Source: Bombyx mori
Lineage: Eukaryota; Arthropoda; Insecta; Lepidoptera; Bombycidae
Assembly: GCF_030269925.1 (NCBI RefSeq)
Contig: NC_085131.1
Span: forward strand, 12,261,501-12,325,500
Length of the DNA: 64,000 nucleotides
Direction: 5' to 3'
Shown: positions 1 through 11,408 of the stretch, piece by piece
How positions within the stretch are numbered: position 1 is the first letter of the stretch
Layout of the letters: the number at the start of each line of letters is the position of its first letter
Program-made: the position numbers and the translations under genes
The notes under the pieces: model-generated
Told to the model about the DNA's origin: nothing
Databases searched by the model: none
The model's input: the letters and a program-made list of their open reading frames with translations, nothing else

Positions 1-487
1 AATGTTTATTAATGAAAACTAGATTATTAAATTTGATCTTATATCATTGTTGATTGATTGATTGTTCTAGATACCTTCTTCTAGATTTTTTGTCACTGAA
101 GCTACTTAGTTGTAGTTGTTAACGAATGTTTAATTTTAAAAGATTTTTGTAGTATTCAAGAATGCAATGAGCAAAAATAATAAGACTAGATAAATGATTG
201 TGACTAGAAAGGACCGGAAAATATTACTGGAAGACACCATGTCAACCTTTAAGATGTATGTTTTTTTCGTTGATTTTCAAACGTTCTCTCGTGAGTCATC
301 TGATTCATGTGAAAATTTACATAATTACTGCTGTGACCTTGGAGTCAAATAATAATCGAATTTGTTATAGACTATATCGTGAAGACAATCTTGAAGGATG
401 GTGTGGTAAGCTAAATCAGCGGCTCAAAGCCAGTAGTAGTATTTTTGAAATTAATAGTCAAATGGATAATAAATTTAGATAGCTTAC
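1..487 (-). other. Intron of the Sidestep-family gene, left edge
   Basis: AT-rich sequence downstream of the exon F donor. No exon with matching phase (two leading codon bases) was seen here, so the next exon should lie outside the window. Confidence 0.5.
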
Positions 488-635
488 ACTGTATATCCAA
501 CATCCAGTCATCTTCCAACGGTGGAACAGAAGGCATTTGGGGATTGGACGCCCTGCAGGCTAACTTGGCTCCAGCATCTGCTTTGGTCAGTTGCAAGGAC
601 ACTGTAGAAGTCGTCGTGTTGCCATCCGTTGACAG
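488..635 (-). CDS. Sidestep-family gene, exon F (second half of Ig domain 3)
   Basis: Acceptor tttgcaattag and donor CAGT/gtaagc. The peptide begins LSTDGNTTTSTVSLQLTKADAGAKLACRAS in order (I quote only parts: DGNTTTS, then TKADAGAKLACRASNP with the F-strand cysteine) and ends PLEDDWMLDIQ. It completes Ig3 and leaves one base of the next codon, so the gene continues beyond the left edge of the window into Ig4, Ig5, the membrane segment and cytoplasmic tail expected for the family. The upstream intron is 8,551 bp and holds the Dong element. The six exons together give 318 codons without a stop. Confidence 0.88.
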
Positions 636-837
636 CTAATTGCAAATAATTAATTAGATTCTTTAGTTGGTAAGAAATAAGAAACAACAAAATCTTACTC
701 TTTATTTAGTACATAATTACTATCCCGGTTTTTTTTTGGCTGACATATTTTAAGTATCATACGAAAACATCAGTCAGTAGGCCAATTGTCGGAAACATAG
801 GCCTGTTCCTAAATAGTGTTATTATTTTTTTGTATTC

Positions 838-975
838 TATGATCGCAAGCAGGCTGGACTGTATATACATGGGTCGCTGTGGTGCCATCTCCCATGGGAT
901 GTTACCACAGTAATTCATTGTGATTAACAATTTATATGAGTCATGGATACTTGAAATAAAAACATTATTATTATT
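838..975 (+). mobile_element. 3' end of an unassigned LINE with an ATT-repeat tail
   Basis: The segment ends in aataaaaac followed by ATT repeats. It matches, in inverted orientation, the LINE fragment at 37395-37803 (shared blocks include gatcgcaagcaggctgg and gccatctcccatggga). It is strongly 5'-truncated and non-coding. Its ATT tail is the place where the Dong element on the other strand is inserted. Confidence 0.75.
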
Positions 976-3900
976 TTTCCCCTTTCTCAGCCCAGTCTAT
1001 CGACAGAGCCGGCAGAACTGTATATACGGGCTTTTGGCCAAGTAACATACAGTAGAGTTATTAGGCTAGTTTTTATTACGTGTATTATTCTTCAAGCTGC
1101 AGGAACTTTCTCACTATTCTGCATGTATTTAGTATAGCTGCTTTTTGTAGTGAAATAAATATGTTATCTTTTAAATCTAGAAGCTTTAAGCTGTTGTGGA
1201 TGTGGTTTGGGACAACTCCAGTGGTTGAGATTATTATTGGGGCTATGTAAACTTTTTTCTGTTTCCATATTCTAACTATTTCTTCTTTAAGCTCTGTGTA
1301 TTTTGTCATTTTTTCTGTAAAAGTTTTTTGAATGTTGTGGGTATTCGGGACTGCAATGTCAATAATGTAGGTGACTTTATTGTTTTTATCTTGTAAAGTG
1401 ATATCCGGTCTATTGTAGTGAATCGTCCTATCGGTGAGAATAGCGCGATCATAGTAAAGTTTGCAGGAGTCATTCTCCAGAACAGTTTGTGGTTTATAAT
1501 TGTAATACGGTGTGTTTGTATTTTCTATCAATTTATGTTTGAGAGCCAGTTGTTGATGGATAATATTAGCAAGTTGGTTGTGTCTGTGAGTGTAATCTGT
1601 CTGTGTAAGGGTTGAACATGCTCCAGTTATGTGCTGTATGGTTTCTGGCTGGGTGTTGCATTTGCGGCATTTATCGTCTCTAATAGTGGGATCTTTAATA
1701 ATATATTTTCTGTAATTTTTTGTGTTTATTACTTGGTCCTGTATGGCAATTAAAAATCCTTCCGTTTCGGGGAACAGACTTCCTGTTTTGAGCCACATGT
1801 TTGATGCCTTGCTGTCTATGTGAGATTGGCTTAGGTCATGAGGGTGTCGTCCATGTAGCGCTTTTTTCTTCCAGTTTTCTTCCATGTCTTTTTGCGGGTT
1901 TCTATTTCTTAGGTTTTCTGTATTATCTATTAGTTCTTTTTGTTTGAGATTTAGCGGTGTGTAGTTGTTATCATTTTGTGCTATGGCTCTGTGAATTTCA
2001 CTTAAATCTGATTTTATGTAGAAAAATGTTTTTAAGCTGTGTATTTGTTTACGCCATAGATGCCAGATATCTATCAAGCCTCTACCCCCGTCTTGTCTTT
2101 TAATTGTCAATCTTTCTATTGCAGATTTTGGATGAAGATTATTGTGTTTTGTTAATGTAGTCCTTGTTATGCGTTCTATTTGTTCTATGTCAGTTTTGCT
2201 CCATTTTATTATTCCAAATGAGTAGGTTAGAATGGGTATTGCATAGGTGTTCAGTGCTTTTATAAGATGTTTTCCAGATAATTTCGTTTTGCAAATGGCA
2301 TTGATACGTTTTTTGTACTCTGAAGTTAATGATTGCTTTATTGTTATATGATCGAGTCCTTTGAGCTGCTGAAAGCCCAGATATTTATAAAGGTCACTTG
2401 ATTCCATTGCCGTTATTGTGTTTGTGTCATCTATTGTATAATCACCGGGTTGGACTTTTCCTTTTATTATATGTACGGTTTTACATTTATCAAGTCCAAA
2501 TTGCATACTGATGTCGTTGCTGAATATCGTGGTAGTATCTATTAACTTTTTCATTTCTTTGTCATTTTTTGCGTATAATTTAATGTCGTCCATATAAATC
2601 AGGTGTGATATTATTGTTTCGGTGTTATCTTGTTGTTTAATGCGGTATCCCGCCCGGTCATTATGCAATTGATGGGATAGTGGGTTCAAGGCGAGGCAAA
2701 ACCACAAAGGGCTGAGAGAATCACCTTGGTAAATACCCTTTTTTATGGCTATTTGTCGTGTTGTTACAAAATTATGAGGGTTTTTTAATTTAAGTGTGGT
2801 TTGCCAATGTGTCATGATATTGCGTAGGAAGCTTATTATTATAGGGTTAATTTTGTAGATTTCTAGGACTTGGATCAGCCATGAATGTGGGATGCTATCA
2901 AAAGCTTTTTTGTAGTCAATATATGTACAGTGTAAATTTCTATTTTTTGTGGTGGCGTGTTTCATGATGGTTGAGTCTATAATTAGCTGTTCCTTACAGC
3001 CCATGTGGCCTCGCCTACACCCTTTCTGTTCTTCAGCTAAGATATTATTGTGTTCTATATGTGAATTTATTTTCTTTGTAATAACTGTTGTTAAAATTTT
3101 GTAAATAGTCGGAAGGCATGTGATTGGTCGATATTGGGATGCTTCTATAGAGTAGTCACCTTTTGGTATCATATAAGTGATTCCTGTCGCTATGAATTCG
3201 GGAATACTTTGATTTCCAGAGATAATATCTGTTAGATTTTTGGCTATTGTTTTGTGTAAGCAAATTAGTTTTTTAAACCAAAAATTATGGATTTTATCTA
3301 TACCTGGGGATTTCCAGTTATGTAGTCTAGCTGTTATAGTAGTTATTTCTTCCTCTGTCACGTCATCAAATTGCATTTCTTCCATTGTATCCCATCTTTC
3401 TTTTTCTTCAATAATCCAATTTGCTTTGTCATTATGTTTTGCACTATTTTCCCATAACCTAGCCCAATACATTTCCAATTGTTCTGCTGTTGGTATATCT
3501 ATATTACTATTGTCTCGATCAGTTTTCGGCTTCATTAAGTTTCTGTAGAATAGTTTTTCATTTGTTAGAAATATAGTGTTCTCATTCTTTCGTTTCTGTG
3601 ATTTGTTATATCTTTTTAGTCTGTGGGCTTTTAGAGCTAATTTTTGTTTCAGTGTGTCTAAAAATTCTTGAGATTTTTTATTGCCATTTTCGTGTGATGT
3701 GTGTATTTTAGTGTTTTTAAATATTTGTTCAACGCTTTGGACTACTTTTTTAGATCTATTATTATTTATGTATTGGGTCAGTTTACCAATATCTGCTCTC
3801 AATTTTGCTATATCCTTCTCCAATCTTTGTTGCCACGGTGGTTTGAAGTTTTTTTTACATCTCGCGTTTCCTTCTTTTGCTATAATTTTATATTTTAGTT

Positions 3901-4810
3901 GTTCCGAGATAGTTACGGCGGTGCAATATGTTAATGTATGTACATCTGATAGTTGTGTGTCTGGTGAGATGTAATCTACAAGTATGTCATTATTAAATAA
4001 ACGTATCAGTTCATTTAGCTTAGAGCTATATTTAAGTTTAGGCAATGGCGGCCTTGCTTTAGGGTCCATGCCTGAGTACATTGTTAAATTCGTTTCAAAT
4101 TTATCTTTAACTTCTTGTGTCTGTGTTGCCCCTTCAGTGGGGTTAGTATTTAAAATATCGACTTCATTTTCTAACAGCAGAGTTATTGATTCGGTTTGAG
4201 TGGATGAATGAGAGGTCTGTGTGCTAGAGATAATATTTGTATGTTGCTGTGTTTTCTTCGTTAAAATAGTTTGTGGAGTAAGTGTCGTATATTCGTGTGA
4301 ATATGTTTCTGAATTTAATTTTTCATTTTCAACATTATTGGTTTGTTCGTCTTCGAGCTGTTTTCTCACTTCCTCTTTTAGTCGGTCTAGGGTTTCTTGA
4401 GATAGTAGTTTATTTCTTTCTATTGCCCTTTTTTGATCAGATATTCTTTGCTGTGAAATATTTACATTAGGGTATTTTAGTGAAAAATGTTCATGCAGCT
4501 TTTTTCTGTAAATAGTCAGATCAGTTTCTAATTTAGTGACGTAGTAGTAGGTGCGCATGATAAATAGGTTTACTTCTCTGCTCCATTTCATGCGCACCCT
4601 TGTTTTGCCAGCTTTGGTGGACGCAGGTAAAAAGGCATTCGCCCCCTGCGCAACATCCATAGTCGACGTTGGTGAGCCTCTATGACCCGAGGATGATGGT
4701 GATGATTGTACCGAGGGGTTGTATGAACCGGTACTCGGGCTGTAAGGTTCACATGGGCTATTGCTCCTACTTTCTACATCGGGATTTCTGTTGGCGGCTG
4801 ACGAATCAAC
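976..4810 (-). mobile_element. Dong-type (R4 clade) non-LTR retrotransposon, apparently complete
   Basis: A minus-strand element of about 3.8 kb flanked on both sides by TAA/ATT repeats (964-975 and 4811-4840). Dong was first described in Bombyx mori as a LINE inserted in TAA repeats, and this copy has the same flanks. It has about 150 bp of 5' leader, a single long ORF and about 110 bp of 3' UTR ending in gaaaggggaaaa before the repeats. No poly(A) tail is seen, as expected for an element that ends in its target repeat. The open reading frame suggests a young insertion. Confidence 0.85.
1085..4660 (-). CDS. Dong-type ORF: reverse transcriptase with restriction-like endonuclease
   Basis: A 1191-residue single ORF. 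The N terminus (from about residue 24, KWSREVNLFIMRTYYYVTK) resembles the helical DNA-binding segment of R4/Dong proteins. The middle holds reverse transcriptase motifs: WKSPGIDKIHNFWFKK, PKGD.....YRPITCL, the YIDYKKAFDSIPH motif, KGIYQGDSLSPLWF and the catalytic YMDD (in LIYMDDIKLYAKN). The C-terminal part has a CCHC finger (CRKC ... H..GAC) and a restriction-like endonuclease core, RPD ... IIDIAVP. This protein would cut the chromosomal target and copy the element RNA there. All domains are in frame with no stop, so the copy may be competent; activity is not shown by sequence. Confidence 0.9.
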   Translation of the reverse strand: MDVAQGANAFLPASTKAGKTRVRMKWSREVNLFIMRTYYYVTKLETDLTIYRKKLHEHFSLKYPNVNISQQRISDQKRAIERNKLLSQETLDRLKEEVRKQLEDEQTNNVENEKLNSETYSHEYTTLTPQTILTKKTQQHTNIISSTQTSHSSTQTESITLLLENEVDILNTNPTEGATQTQEVKDKFETNLTMYSGMDPKARPPLPKLKYSSKLNELIRLFNNDILVDYISPDTQLSDVHTLTYCTAVTISEQLKYKIIAKEGNARCKKNFKPPWQQRLEKDIAKLRADIGKLTQYINNNRSKKVVQSVEQIFKNTKIHTSHENGNKKSQEFLDTLKQKLALKAHRLKRYNKSQKRKNENTIFLTNEKLFYRNLMKPKTDRDNSNIDIPTAEQLEMYWARLWENSAKHNDKANWIIEEKERWDTMEEMQFDDVTEEEITTITARLHNWKSPGIDKIHNFWFKKLICLHKTIAKNLTDIISGNQSIPEFIATGITYMIPKGDYSIEASQYRPITCLPTIYKILTTVITKKINSHIEHNNILAEEQKGCRRGHMGCKEQLIIDSTIMKHATTKNRNLHCTYIDYKKAFDSIPHSWLIQVLEIYKINPIIISFLRNIMTHWQTTLKLKNPHNFVTTRQIAIKKGIYQGDSLSPLWFCLALNPLSHQLHNDRAGYRIKQQDNTETIISHLIYMDDIKLYAKNDKEMKKLIDTTTIFSNDISMQFGLDKCKTVHIIKGKVQPGDYTIDDTNTITAMESSDLYKYLGFQQLKGLDHITIKQSLTSEYKKRINAICKTKLSGKHLIKALNTYAIPILTYSFGIIKWSKTDIEQIERITRTTLTKHNNLHPKSAIERLTIKRQDGGRGLIDIWHLWRKQIHSLKTFFYIKSDLSEIHRAIAQNDNNYTPLNLKQKELIDNTENLRNRNPQKDMEENWKKKALHGRHPHDLSQSHIDSKASNMWLKTGSLFPETEGFLIAIQDQVINTKNYRKYIIKDPTIRDDKCRKCNTQPETIQHITGACSTLTQTDYTHRHNQLANIIHQQLALKHKLIENTNTPYYNYKPQTVLENDSCKLYYDRAILTDRTIHYNRPDITLQDKNNKVTYIIDIAVPNTHNIQKTFTEKMTKYTELKEEIVRIWKQKKVYIAPIIISTTGVVPNHIHNSLKLLDLKDNIFISLQKAAILNTCRIVRKFLQLEE

Positions 4811-4840
4811 TATTATTATTATTATTATTATTATTATTAT
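4811..4840. repeat. TAA/ATT microsatellite at the 5' junction of Dong
   Basis: Ten tandem TAT/ATT units on the plus strand directly next to the element's 5' end. With the ATT run at 964-975 it forms the split target repeat. Confidence 0.9.
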
Positions 4841-5124
4841 GTACTAATTTAAAAGATTTTGTAAATGTTGTATCAACCCTAAGTTTGTTGCAAATTCTCA
4901 TAAGTGGTGAGACTGCATTTAGAATCGGTTTTAGTCTATTTAAAAGCATTAGTACTGTCTTTACAGGAGTCCACACGTAGTCCAGATATATTTCAATAAA
5001 AGAATTGCATTTGTATTACAAAATATACCCATTAGGGTTTTAAATACTGTGCGCAATAATTTCGTAGAACCGAACTAAAAATTGGTCCAAGTCCAATAAT
5101 AACAGTAATCATAAAAATTATGAT

Positions 5125-5442
5125 CAATCATTTAAAAGTAGGTGAAGAAGGTGCATTCGTATCGAGCGATGCGACTGTGTGGGTGTTCGAATCCCGGGTA
5201 CTAATTTTTCTAATGAAATAAGTACGTACTCCTTAAACTCACGATTAACATCCACGGTGAAGGAATAGCATCGTATAATAAAAATCCAACCCCCTAAATT
5301 ATAATTAGCGTAATGACTGGTAGCACGGGTAGCTATCATCATCCTGCCTACTTCTGACGCGAAATAGTAATGCGTTAGATATCTATGGATTCCGGCAATC
5401 ACTTAACACCAGGTGGACCGTGACCTCATCTAACCATCTAAA
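5125..5442 (+). mobile_element. Bm1 SINE, diverged, with tRNA-like head and internal deletion
   Basis: The head reads gcattcgtatcgagcgatgc and a B-box-like gttcgaatccc; the body includes cacggtgaaggaatagcatcg; the tail includes aacaccaggtggaccgtgac. About 120 bp of the body present in the full copy at 27988-28425 are missing after 'taatgactggtag'. No clean target-site duplication was found. Confidence 0.8.
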
Positions 5443-5449
5443 CATTTCT

Positions 5450-7460
5450 GTTCCTGAATCCTGAACATTTTGATGATAATAAAACTATTGATTTTAGTTT
5501 TAATGTTATATTGATTGGGTGGACAAGCTAATGCTTCACTTAGTATTAAATATTTATCTAAATCAATTGATATCTCAGCCTAAATAGATCTATGAATGAT
5601 CAATGGTATGAAGTCACATTCTCAATTGTATTATGGCCCTTTTTAAGCCCGTGTGACTCCAACGCGGCAAAAATAAAAGGAAAACAATTTCTGATAGTTT
5701 ATTACGTAATTTTTTATTGAGCTTCAGCTATTTAGGATCGCCAAACACATTCTATCAATTGAAGAGAACATTACTGTGATATAGTGAGTTGATTCGTCAC
5801 CGGTCCATTCCATGAGCTTGTAGCGTTTTATTGTATTTTCGACGCTACGATACTTCATGTACGGATTCTAAATCAATCCGGCTGTCAAACTAAAACAGAA
5901 GCTAATCACTATTTCAAGATGAATTAAAAAAAACATTGTCAAAGTTTGAAAACAGATCCCCAGGCTTGTTCTTTGAAGTTAGACGAATCGACACGATGAG
6001 ACCAGTTAAGACTTCTACAAAGCACTTACTTCAACTAGTATTTTCTCACCATTCATCATTTGTAGTACTATCCCTTAACTTAATATTTACAATAAATAAA
6101 ACTTAGGATACGTTTTTAATATTGAAATAACAGTTTAATAGGTAAATGTGAGAGATACAGTAATTATAACAAAAAAACAATTTACAATTAAAATGCCTGT
6201 AGATCTATTTTTGTTAATCTCCGAAAGGGCTGGATCGATTTTCGCGGGACTTTTACAAAAAAAATAGCTGCTTTTGTAATGAGTAATAAACCCATTTCTA
6301 TCATAAAAAGGCCTGAAATATAAAGGAAGAGAAATTGATAGAAGTAAAAGGAAGACACATGAAATTCAAATAGAGATATATTATGGCCAGGCTTAGTCAG
6401 TTCGTTACATAACCCTAGCCTCAATGCTCGTTTTAAGTAAATAATTGTGGTGTGCAGCGTTATATGATCTTTCATCCTTTGAAGTAACCAATACTTTAAC
6501 ATTCAAAGAACATCGAAGGGACATTAAGGGATAATAGACAGAATTATATAGAGAGAATAGTAGAGCGGAAACAGAACAATTATAGAATTGTTTTCAGATA
6601 AAATATCCAGAAATTAGGACATGCCTTCTATGTTAAAATCTGAAATCAATTTTTAGTTATTGCGTTGTGATTATGTAGAAATTAAATTGTCAATAACGAC
6701 AAATTTCAATCGATCGATAACCAAATACACTGAGTTACAAAACAATGAGAAATTAAGCTAGAGGGAAAGAAATCAAATACATGACAACTGAAATATTTAC
6801 TTCTACGATTTTATTGGGAATTACCTTTGTTAAGAATTTGGTGTTTCTGAAAATGTACTCTACGAAAAACAGAAAGGTAGAGAGTCAAAAATCGAAAAAA
6901 CAAATCAGAGAAGAACAAATTCATCACATTTATATCAAGTAAATAAAACAGTGTATGCGGCCACGTTTATCCCTAACAATCCGAGCTGACAAAGCCCAGC
7001 GGAATGTTAATCAGATCAAAGTGGGACCCGAATTCAAAACAGGTAAATAATAAATCAACTAGTCAAAACGGCTCGGGTACCGGATTGATTTTAATTATGT
7101 CTTGTTAATATTAATGTATGGTCGGGGAGGGTATGGAGTTTAATTAAATTACGTTCTACGATCGAACTGTCGACCGGATTTTGTGCTATAACGTAGATTA
7201 GTGGCCTTGATTGACGTGAGCTGTTGTGACGATACTGGCTTGTAATTAGTGATAGTCGATATGTTATGGATGCTTCAAGTTCTATTAAATCGATATTCGT
7301 ATGGTACTTAATTATGTTATCTAACATTAAAGTTGTTGATTCGAGAATTGGTGTTGTGAAATTCATACTGTTCGAATCGAAAACTTCTAAATAGAAGTTT
7401 TAGGAATTTAGAAGGAAATAATTAAATAATTCAACAAAACAAAAAGGTTATTAAAAAAAT
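5450..7460 (-). other. Intronic AT-rich sequence, no gene recognised
   Basis: Contains scattered short ORFs without family features. The end of one (6188-6300) carries an aatctccgaaagggctgg block reminiscent of transposon tails common in insects, but too little remains to name it. Confidence 0.4.
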
Positions 7461-7465
7461 TTTTT

Positions 7466-7867
7466 GATGTGAAACATCTACAGCCGCACGTAAAACCGAT
7501 TTCTGGCGTGGCGACGCATGCCGTGGCGACGCGTCGCCACGCTATATGGTGGTATATATATACAGTCTATATGCAGGAGTGTGTACGGTGTGGCGACGCG
7601 TCACCATGCGCAATTGACTGTGCGATTCTCTCCCACTCGATCCGGCGTTAAGCCATCTCTCTCGCTACACTGAGCTCGGATACCTGTAGTGTATACTCCG
7701 TAGTGTATACAGTGTTGTTTACTACAGAACACATAACCTGTGTTTTACTTGAAAACAAATTATTTATTCGTAATATTTTATTTTATCATTATGACATATT
7801 TAGTTCCTATCACAATCTGTTCTTTTCTGCATATTACTTTTACAAAATAATGTCGATGTTTCACATC
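7466..7867. repeat. Palindrome-rich segment bounded by GATGTNNNACATC motifs
   Basis: The motif gatgtgaaacatc at 7466-7478 recurs as its exact reverse complement at 7855-7867; each is itself a palindrome with a 3-base spacer. Between them lies a perfect 18-bp palindrome, gtggcgacgcgtcgccac (7523-7540), and two partial repeats of it (about 7507-7520 and 7590-7606). This could be a small non-autonomous DNA transposon or a regulatory cluster. No transposase or flanking duplication is evident. Confidence 0.45.
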
Positions 7868-8649
7868 TGCCAGGCGTCCCGTGACGGCTCACATTTTTAT
7901 TTTATTACGATGCAATGTATCCGTCAATTAGAAATTGGTTTCAGTAAAAGTAAAATGAAAATATGAACAAAAATCGCAATCACGGCCTTACTTACGGAAT
8001 CGCTCACTAATGAAACTCGATTATTATATTTCAAAACATTCATCAACTGCCCAAGAGTCGGCAACAAAGAACTTGAATCGTTCACGTCCGTCAAAGCAAT
8101 AATACCGAAATTAAAACAATAAGCATCATAATGAGCCGAGCCTGGAGTGTCCTCTCCAGCTTAATTGAGTCTCTTTTCACTTGCGACAAACAGGAGCTCA
8201 GACAGGGACTCCCTTACGACCGCTTTGAGTGGGCTCCAGCGCAGAGCCTGTCCCATCCAATCTACATTTATTACTTTTACGTGCCTTTATTTTAAGTTTC
8301 AGTCCGGGATGTTGTTTCTTATGGTGATAAAGATTGAATAGGCTATAAATTTTGAAATGGTGAATTGGCTTTTAGATAGCTACGCTCGAAGTAGTACCTA
8401 ACTTAGGTCGACAAGCGCTTGGTTCGAACGAAAACAGCGTGATAGAGTTGATAAAGTTTTGAGTTGTGTTTGTTTACAAATATTAGTTTCAAATCTGAAA
8501 GTGAACTTTATACTTAGTAATTTGTCCAATACGATAGTATTAGTGTTAGTTGCTTGTTCATATGTAATTTTTGAGAGCAATTATTCTTCTCAATTATTCA
8601 GTAGGGAAATGGACAACATGACCACATGATTTTGCAAATCGTACAATTT

Positions 8650-9090
8650 TTTTATTTATTGCTTAGATGGGTGAACGAGCTCACAGCCCACCTGGTGTTA
8701 AGTGGTTACTGGAGCCCATAGACATCCACAACGTAAATGCGCCACCCACCTTAAGATATAAGTTCTAAGGTCTCAAGTTTAGTTACAACGGCTGCCCCAC
8801 CCTTCAATCCGAAACGCATTACTGCTTCACGGCAGAAATAGGCAGGGTGGTGGTACCCACCCGCACGGACTCACAAGAGGTCCTACCACCAGTAATTACG
8901 CAAATTATAATTTTTTGTGGGTTTCATTTTTATTACACGATGTTATTCCTTCATCGTGGAAGTCAATCGTGAACATTTGTTGAGTACATATTTCATTAGA
9001 AAAATTGGTACCCGCCTGAGATTCGAACACCGATGCATCGCTAAACACGAATGCACCGGACGTCTTATCCGTTAGGCCACGACGACTTCG
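8650..9090 (-). mobile_element. Bm1 SINE, near full length
   Basis: Read on the minus strand it begins with the tRNA-like head (gtcgtggcctaacgg and a B-box region), continues through gtccacgatg-type body sequence and the gtaccaccaccctgcc block, and ends in gcaataaataaaa. It sits about 100 bp 3' of exon E of the host gene, same orientation. Confidence 0.9.
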
Positions 9091-9186
9091 AAATACTACT
9101 AACGAATGCAAAACAATTACATATGACGTCACTAAATTTCAAAATGAATAACGTCGTTATTATTCGCTTCTTTCACATTCACTTAC

Positions 9187-9338
9187 CGTTTCTTTGGCGT
9201 TGTTGATTCTTTGTCCGTTTTTCCACCAGGTAATAGAAGCGGGTGGCCTGGATCCCGAACTTTGACAAAGCAGGTCATATCTTCTGCTCGCCGAGAGCGG
9301 TTGATTGGAGCCCAGTATGTGGACTGTTAGTGGAGGAA
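9187..9338 (-). CDS. Sidestep-family gene, exon E (first half of Ig domain 3)
   Basis: Separated from exon D by a short 451-bp intron. Acceptor atatatttcag, donor ACG/gtaagt. The peptide runs PPLTVHILG, then SRRYDLLCQSSGSRPPASI (B-strand cysteine) and TWWKNGQRI (C-strand Trp) and ends AKET. The CQSSGSRPPA.ITWWK string is a strong family marker. The exon ends on a codon boundary, matching the phase-0 start of exon F. A full-length Bm1 ends about 100 bp downstream of its donor. Confidence 0.9.
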
Positions 9339-9789
9339 CTGAAATATATTGTTCATGTTAGATTTTTTATTTGGATTAACCAAAAACTGTGTTTACAATA
9401 ATACAGGTTCTTTCTTGTCCTTGATCAATATTGAGGATTTTGGGCTTCTGAGTCATGTTCTAACGTTGCACGCAATTATTTGAAGAGATTACAACTTATC
9501 TACTAACGCTTACTAAGTAGGTGTCATCATCATGGACATGTTTGTTATGAAGGACTCGTAGCAATTTTTTTCCATTTGAAGAGTAATTCAAATATAAAAG
9601 ACAATTACGATATTTCAATATTAGTCCCGAGGTGGGTCGTGGCATTATCTTTAAGTCTGTAGGCTTGGTAACTAGATAAACAGGGAGCTCTTAAGCGCAT
9701 CCATGCAAAAAAATACGGATACAGGTCTTCATGGGTCGGTTTCTATAAAAATATTGATTTTATTAACTGTCTTTAAGCTCTGTACTTAC

Positions 9790-9993
9790 AATTCATATCT
9801 AAAGTGAGAGTTGTTTCAACGGGATGCGCTCTTGGATGATTGGACGCGCGGCAGGTGAAGGCTGCTCTTACATCTGCTCTCGTAAGTGGTCCTACCCTGA
9901 GAACTCCTCGAACTCCATTCCCGGATAGCGGAGAAGCTGGTGTGTCGGTTTCTACCTCGTCTCTGTACCACTTCACCCACGGTCGAGGTCGTG
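9790..9993 (-). CDS. Sidestep-family gene, exon D (second half of Ig domain 2)
   Basis: Acceptor attatttccttag and donor AATT/gtaagt. The peptide opens with RPRPWVKWYRD (C-strand Trp of Ig2), continues through LRVGPLTRADVRAAFTCRASNHP (E-strand leucine, D.R..F.C with the F-strand cysteine) and ends in ETTLTLDMN, the G strand. It follows exon C and precedes exon E in the correct phase. A family-B repeat begins about 70 bp upstream of its acceptor, inside the 3,008-bp intron, so a transposon lies very close to the 3' splice region. Confidence 0.88.
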
Positions 9994-10059
9994 CTAAGGA
10001 AATAATAAATACAGTTCTACAAATACGTAAACACGTCATTTCGGATCCTCCCGATCCAC

Positions 10060-10325
10060 TAACGGTGCTTTTAGGTACCCCAAGTACAGGTCATCGTTCT
10101 CGTCGAACCCGTCGCTTGCGACGAAGGGCTCGGCGAGTAAATTAACCCACTAACTAACACAGCCCACTGAGTTTCTCGCCGGATCTTCTCAGGTGGTAGG
10201 TAGATTCTGCGAAGCACGGCTCTTGCCAGGGTTCGTGTTAGCAACAACATCAGGTTTGAGCCCCGCGAGCTCACCTACCAGTTCGGTGAATCTAGAATAA
10301 CTCCTCGAGGATACTAGAATAGGGG
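10060..10325 (+). mobile_element. Family-B interspersed repeat (unnamed here)
   Basis: One of seven copies in the window of a repeat containing ccactgagtttctcgccgg, atcttctcag, agattctgcgaagcac and gagctcacctac. Copies at 14050 and 36245 end in an A-run after 'gcttaggtagga', so the plus strand is the element's sense strand there. This copy extends further 5' (cgaacccgtcgcttgcgacg). It looks like a retroposon 3' end; I cannot name the parent. Confidence 0.75.
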
Positions 10326-10329
10326 AAAA

Positions 10330-11400
10330 AATACGTATAAAGATACGTATACGATAAAAATATTAAATTTCCTGTATAGGCAGTATTTGCAAATAGGTAC
10401 ATGATCTTGATTACCACCGCACCCATACCATAATACAAAGAAAGTCCTGATATAATTTCTCTGTCGTATTATGATATCGAGCAGTCAATTGAAGAGCCTT
10501 GCATGGTAACAATCTACCCGGCTATAAACCCATACATAATGGGTGTGAGATTCAGGTCTCCTAAAACTCCTATTTTATCGTATCCTTACTGTTAGGTATT
10601 TTAGTACACTTCATGTAATCTCGTTGGGACGCACACATTACTGTTGTTCGCTACGGCTTAGTCTCGGCTTAATCTGATTGGCCATGGCTGGTATTGTTTA
10701 ATAATATCAATAAAGATATTTTTTGTGACTGCTAATTATCTAACTCTTACATTACACAACAACAACGTAGTGAAGGCATAATAAATGTGTATGCTCGCGG
10801 AGGCTTTACAACTAACTTACAACGACTCAAAAACCAATTGAAATAAGCCATAATCCGTCTGATTGCTGAGGCTTAACTGAACCGTATTGTCTGTAAATAA
10901 TAGCCAAATTAGAGGCTTTTTTAAATAATACATGGGGTATAAGAGGTTACATTGAAAATGCCGGCATTCACCTTCAGATGTGCAGTCGAAGTTTGTGTCG
11001 GATAACAATTGGCTCTACAAATCGCGAAGTGTGGTATTACACACCCATGTGGAGACACAATAGAGTCTGTTTTCATATGTGTTCATATGTACACATACGC
11101 TACACATTTCTAGTGGACTAAATTCAATCATAAATGTATTAATTATTTGTGTTTATTTCTAAATTGTAAATTATCTATATAACTAAAGGAAGTACCGAGC
11201 CATTACACACACAAGTATCTATTGATAATATTGTAATAGTAATAAATAGTATTTTTTTTGTATTACTATGCATATATCGAAAGGTGCTCTGTGTGAATGT
11301 TTGGAGGTATATATTAGATCTTCAGATAAAATATAGTTGTCTTGTATAATAAAGATTGGCGATGGTAATCAATTGAGGAAGAGGTGGGTATGTACTTCAT
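10330..11400 (-). other. Intronic AT-rich sequence, nothing recognised
   Basis: No exon with matching phase, no repeat family and no RNA gene recognised. Confidence 0.4.
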
Positions 11401-11408
11401 GGTAGCTA

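Noticed and set aside
9840..10145. Plus-strand 101-residue ORF rich in Arg/Thr
   Set aside because: Antisense of exon D plus the family-B repeat; the minus strand has splice sites and Ig motifs.
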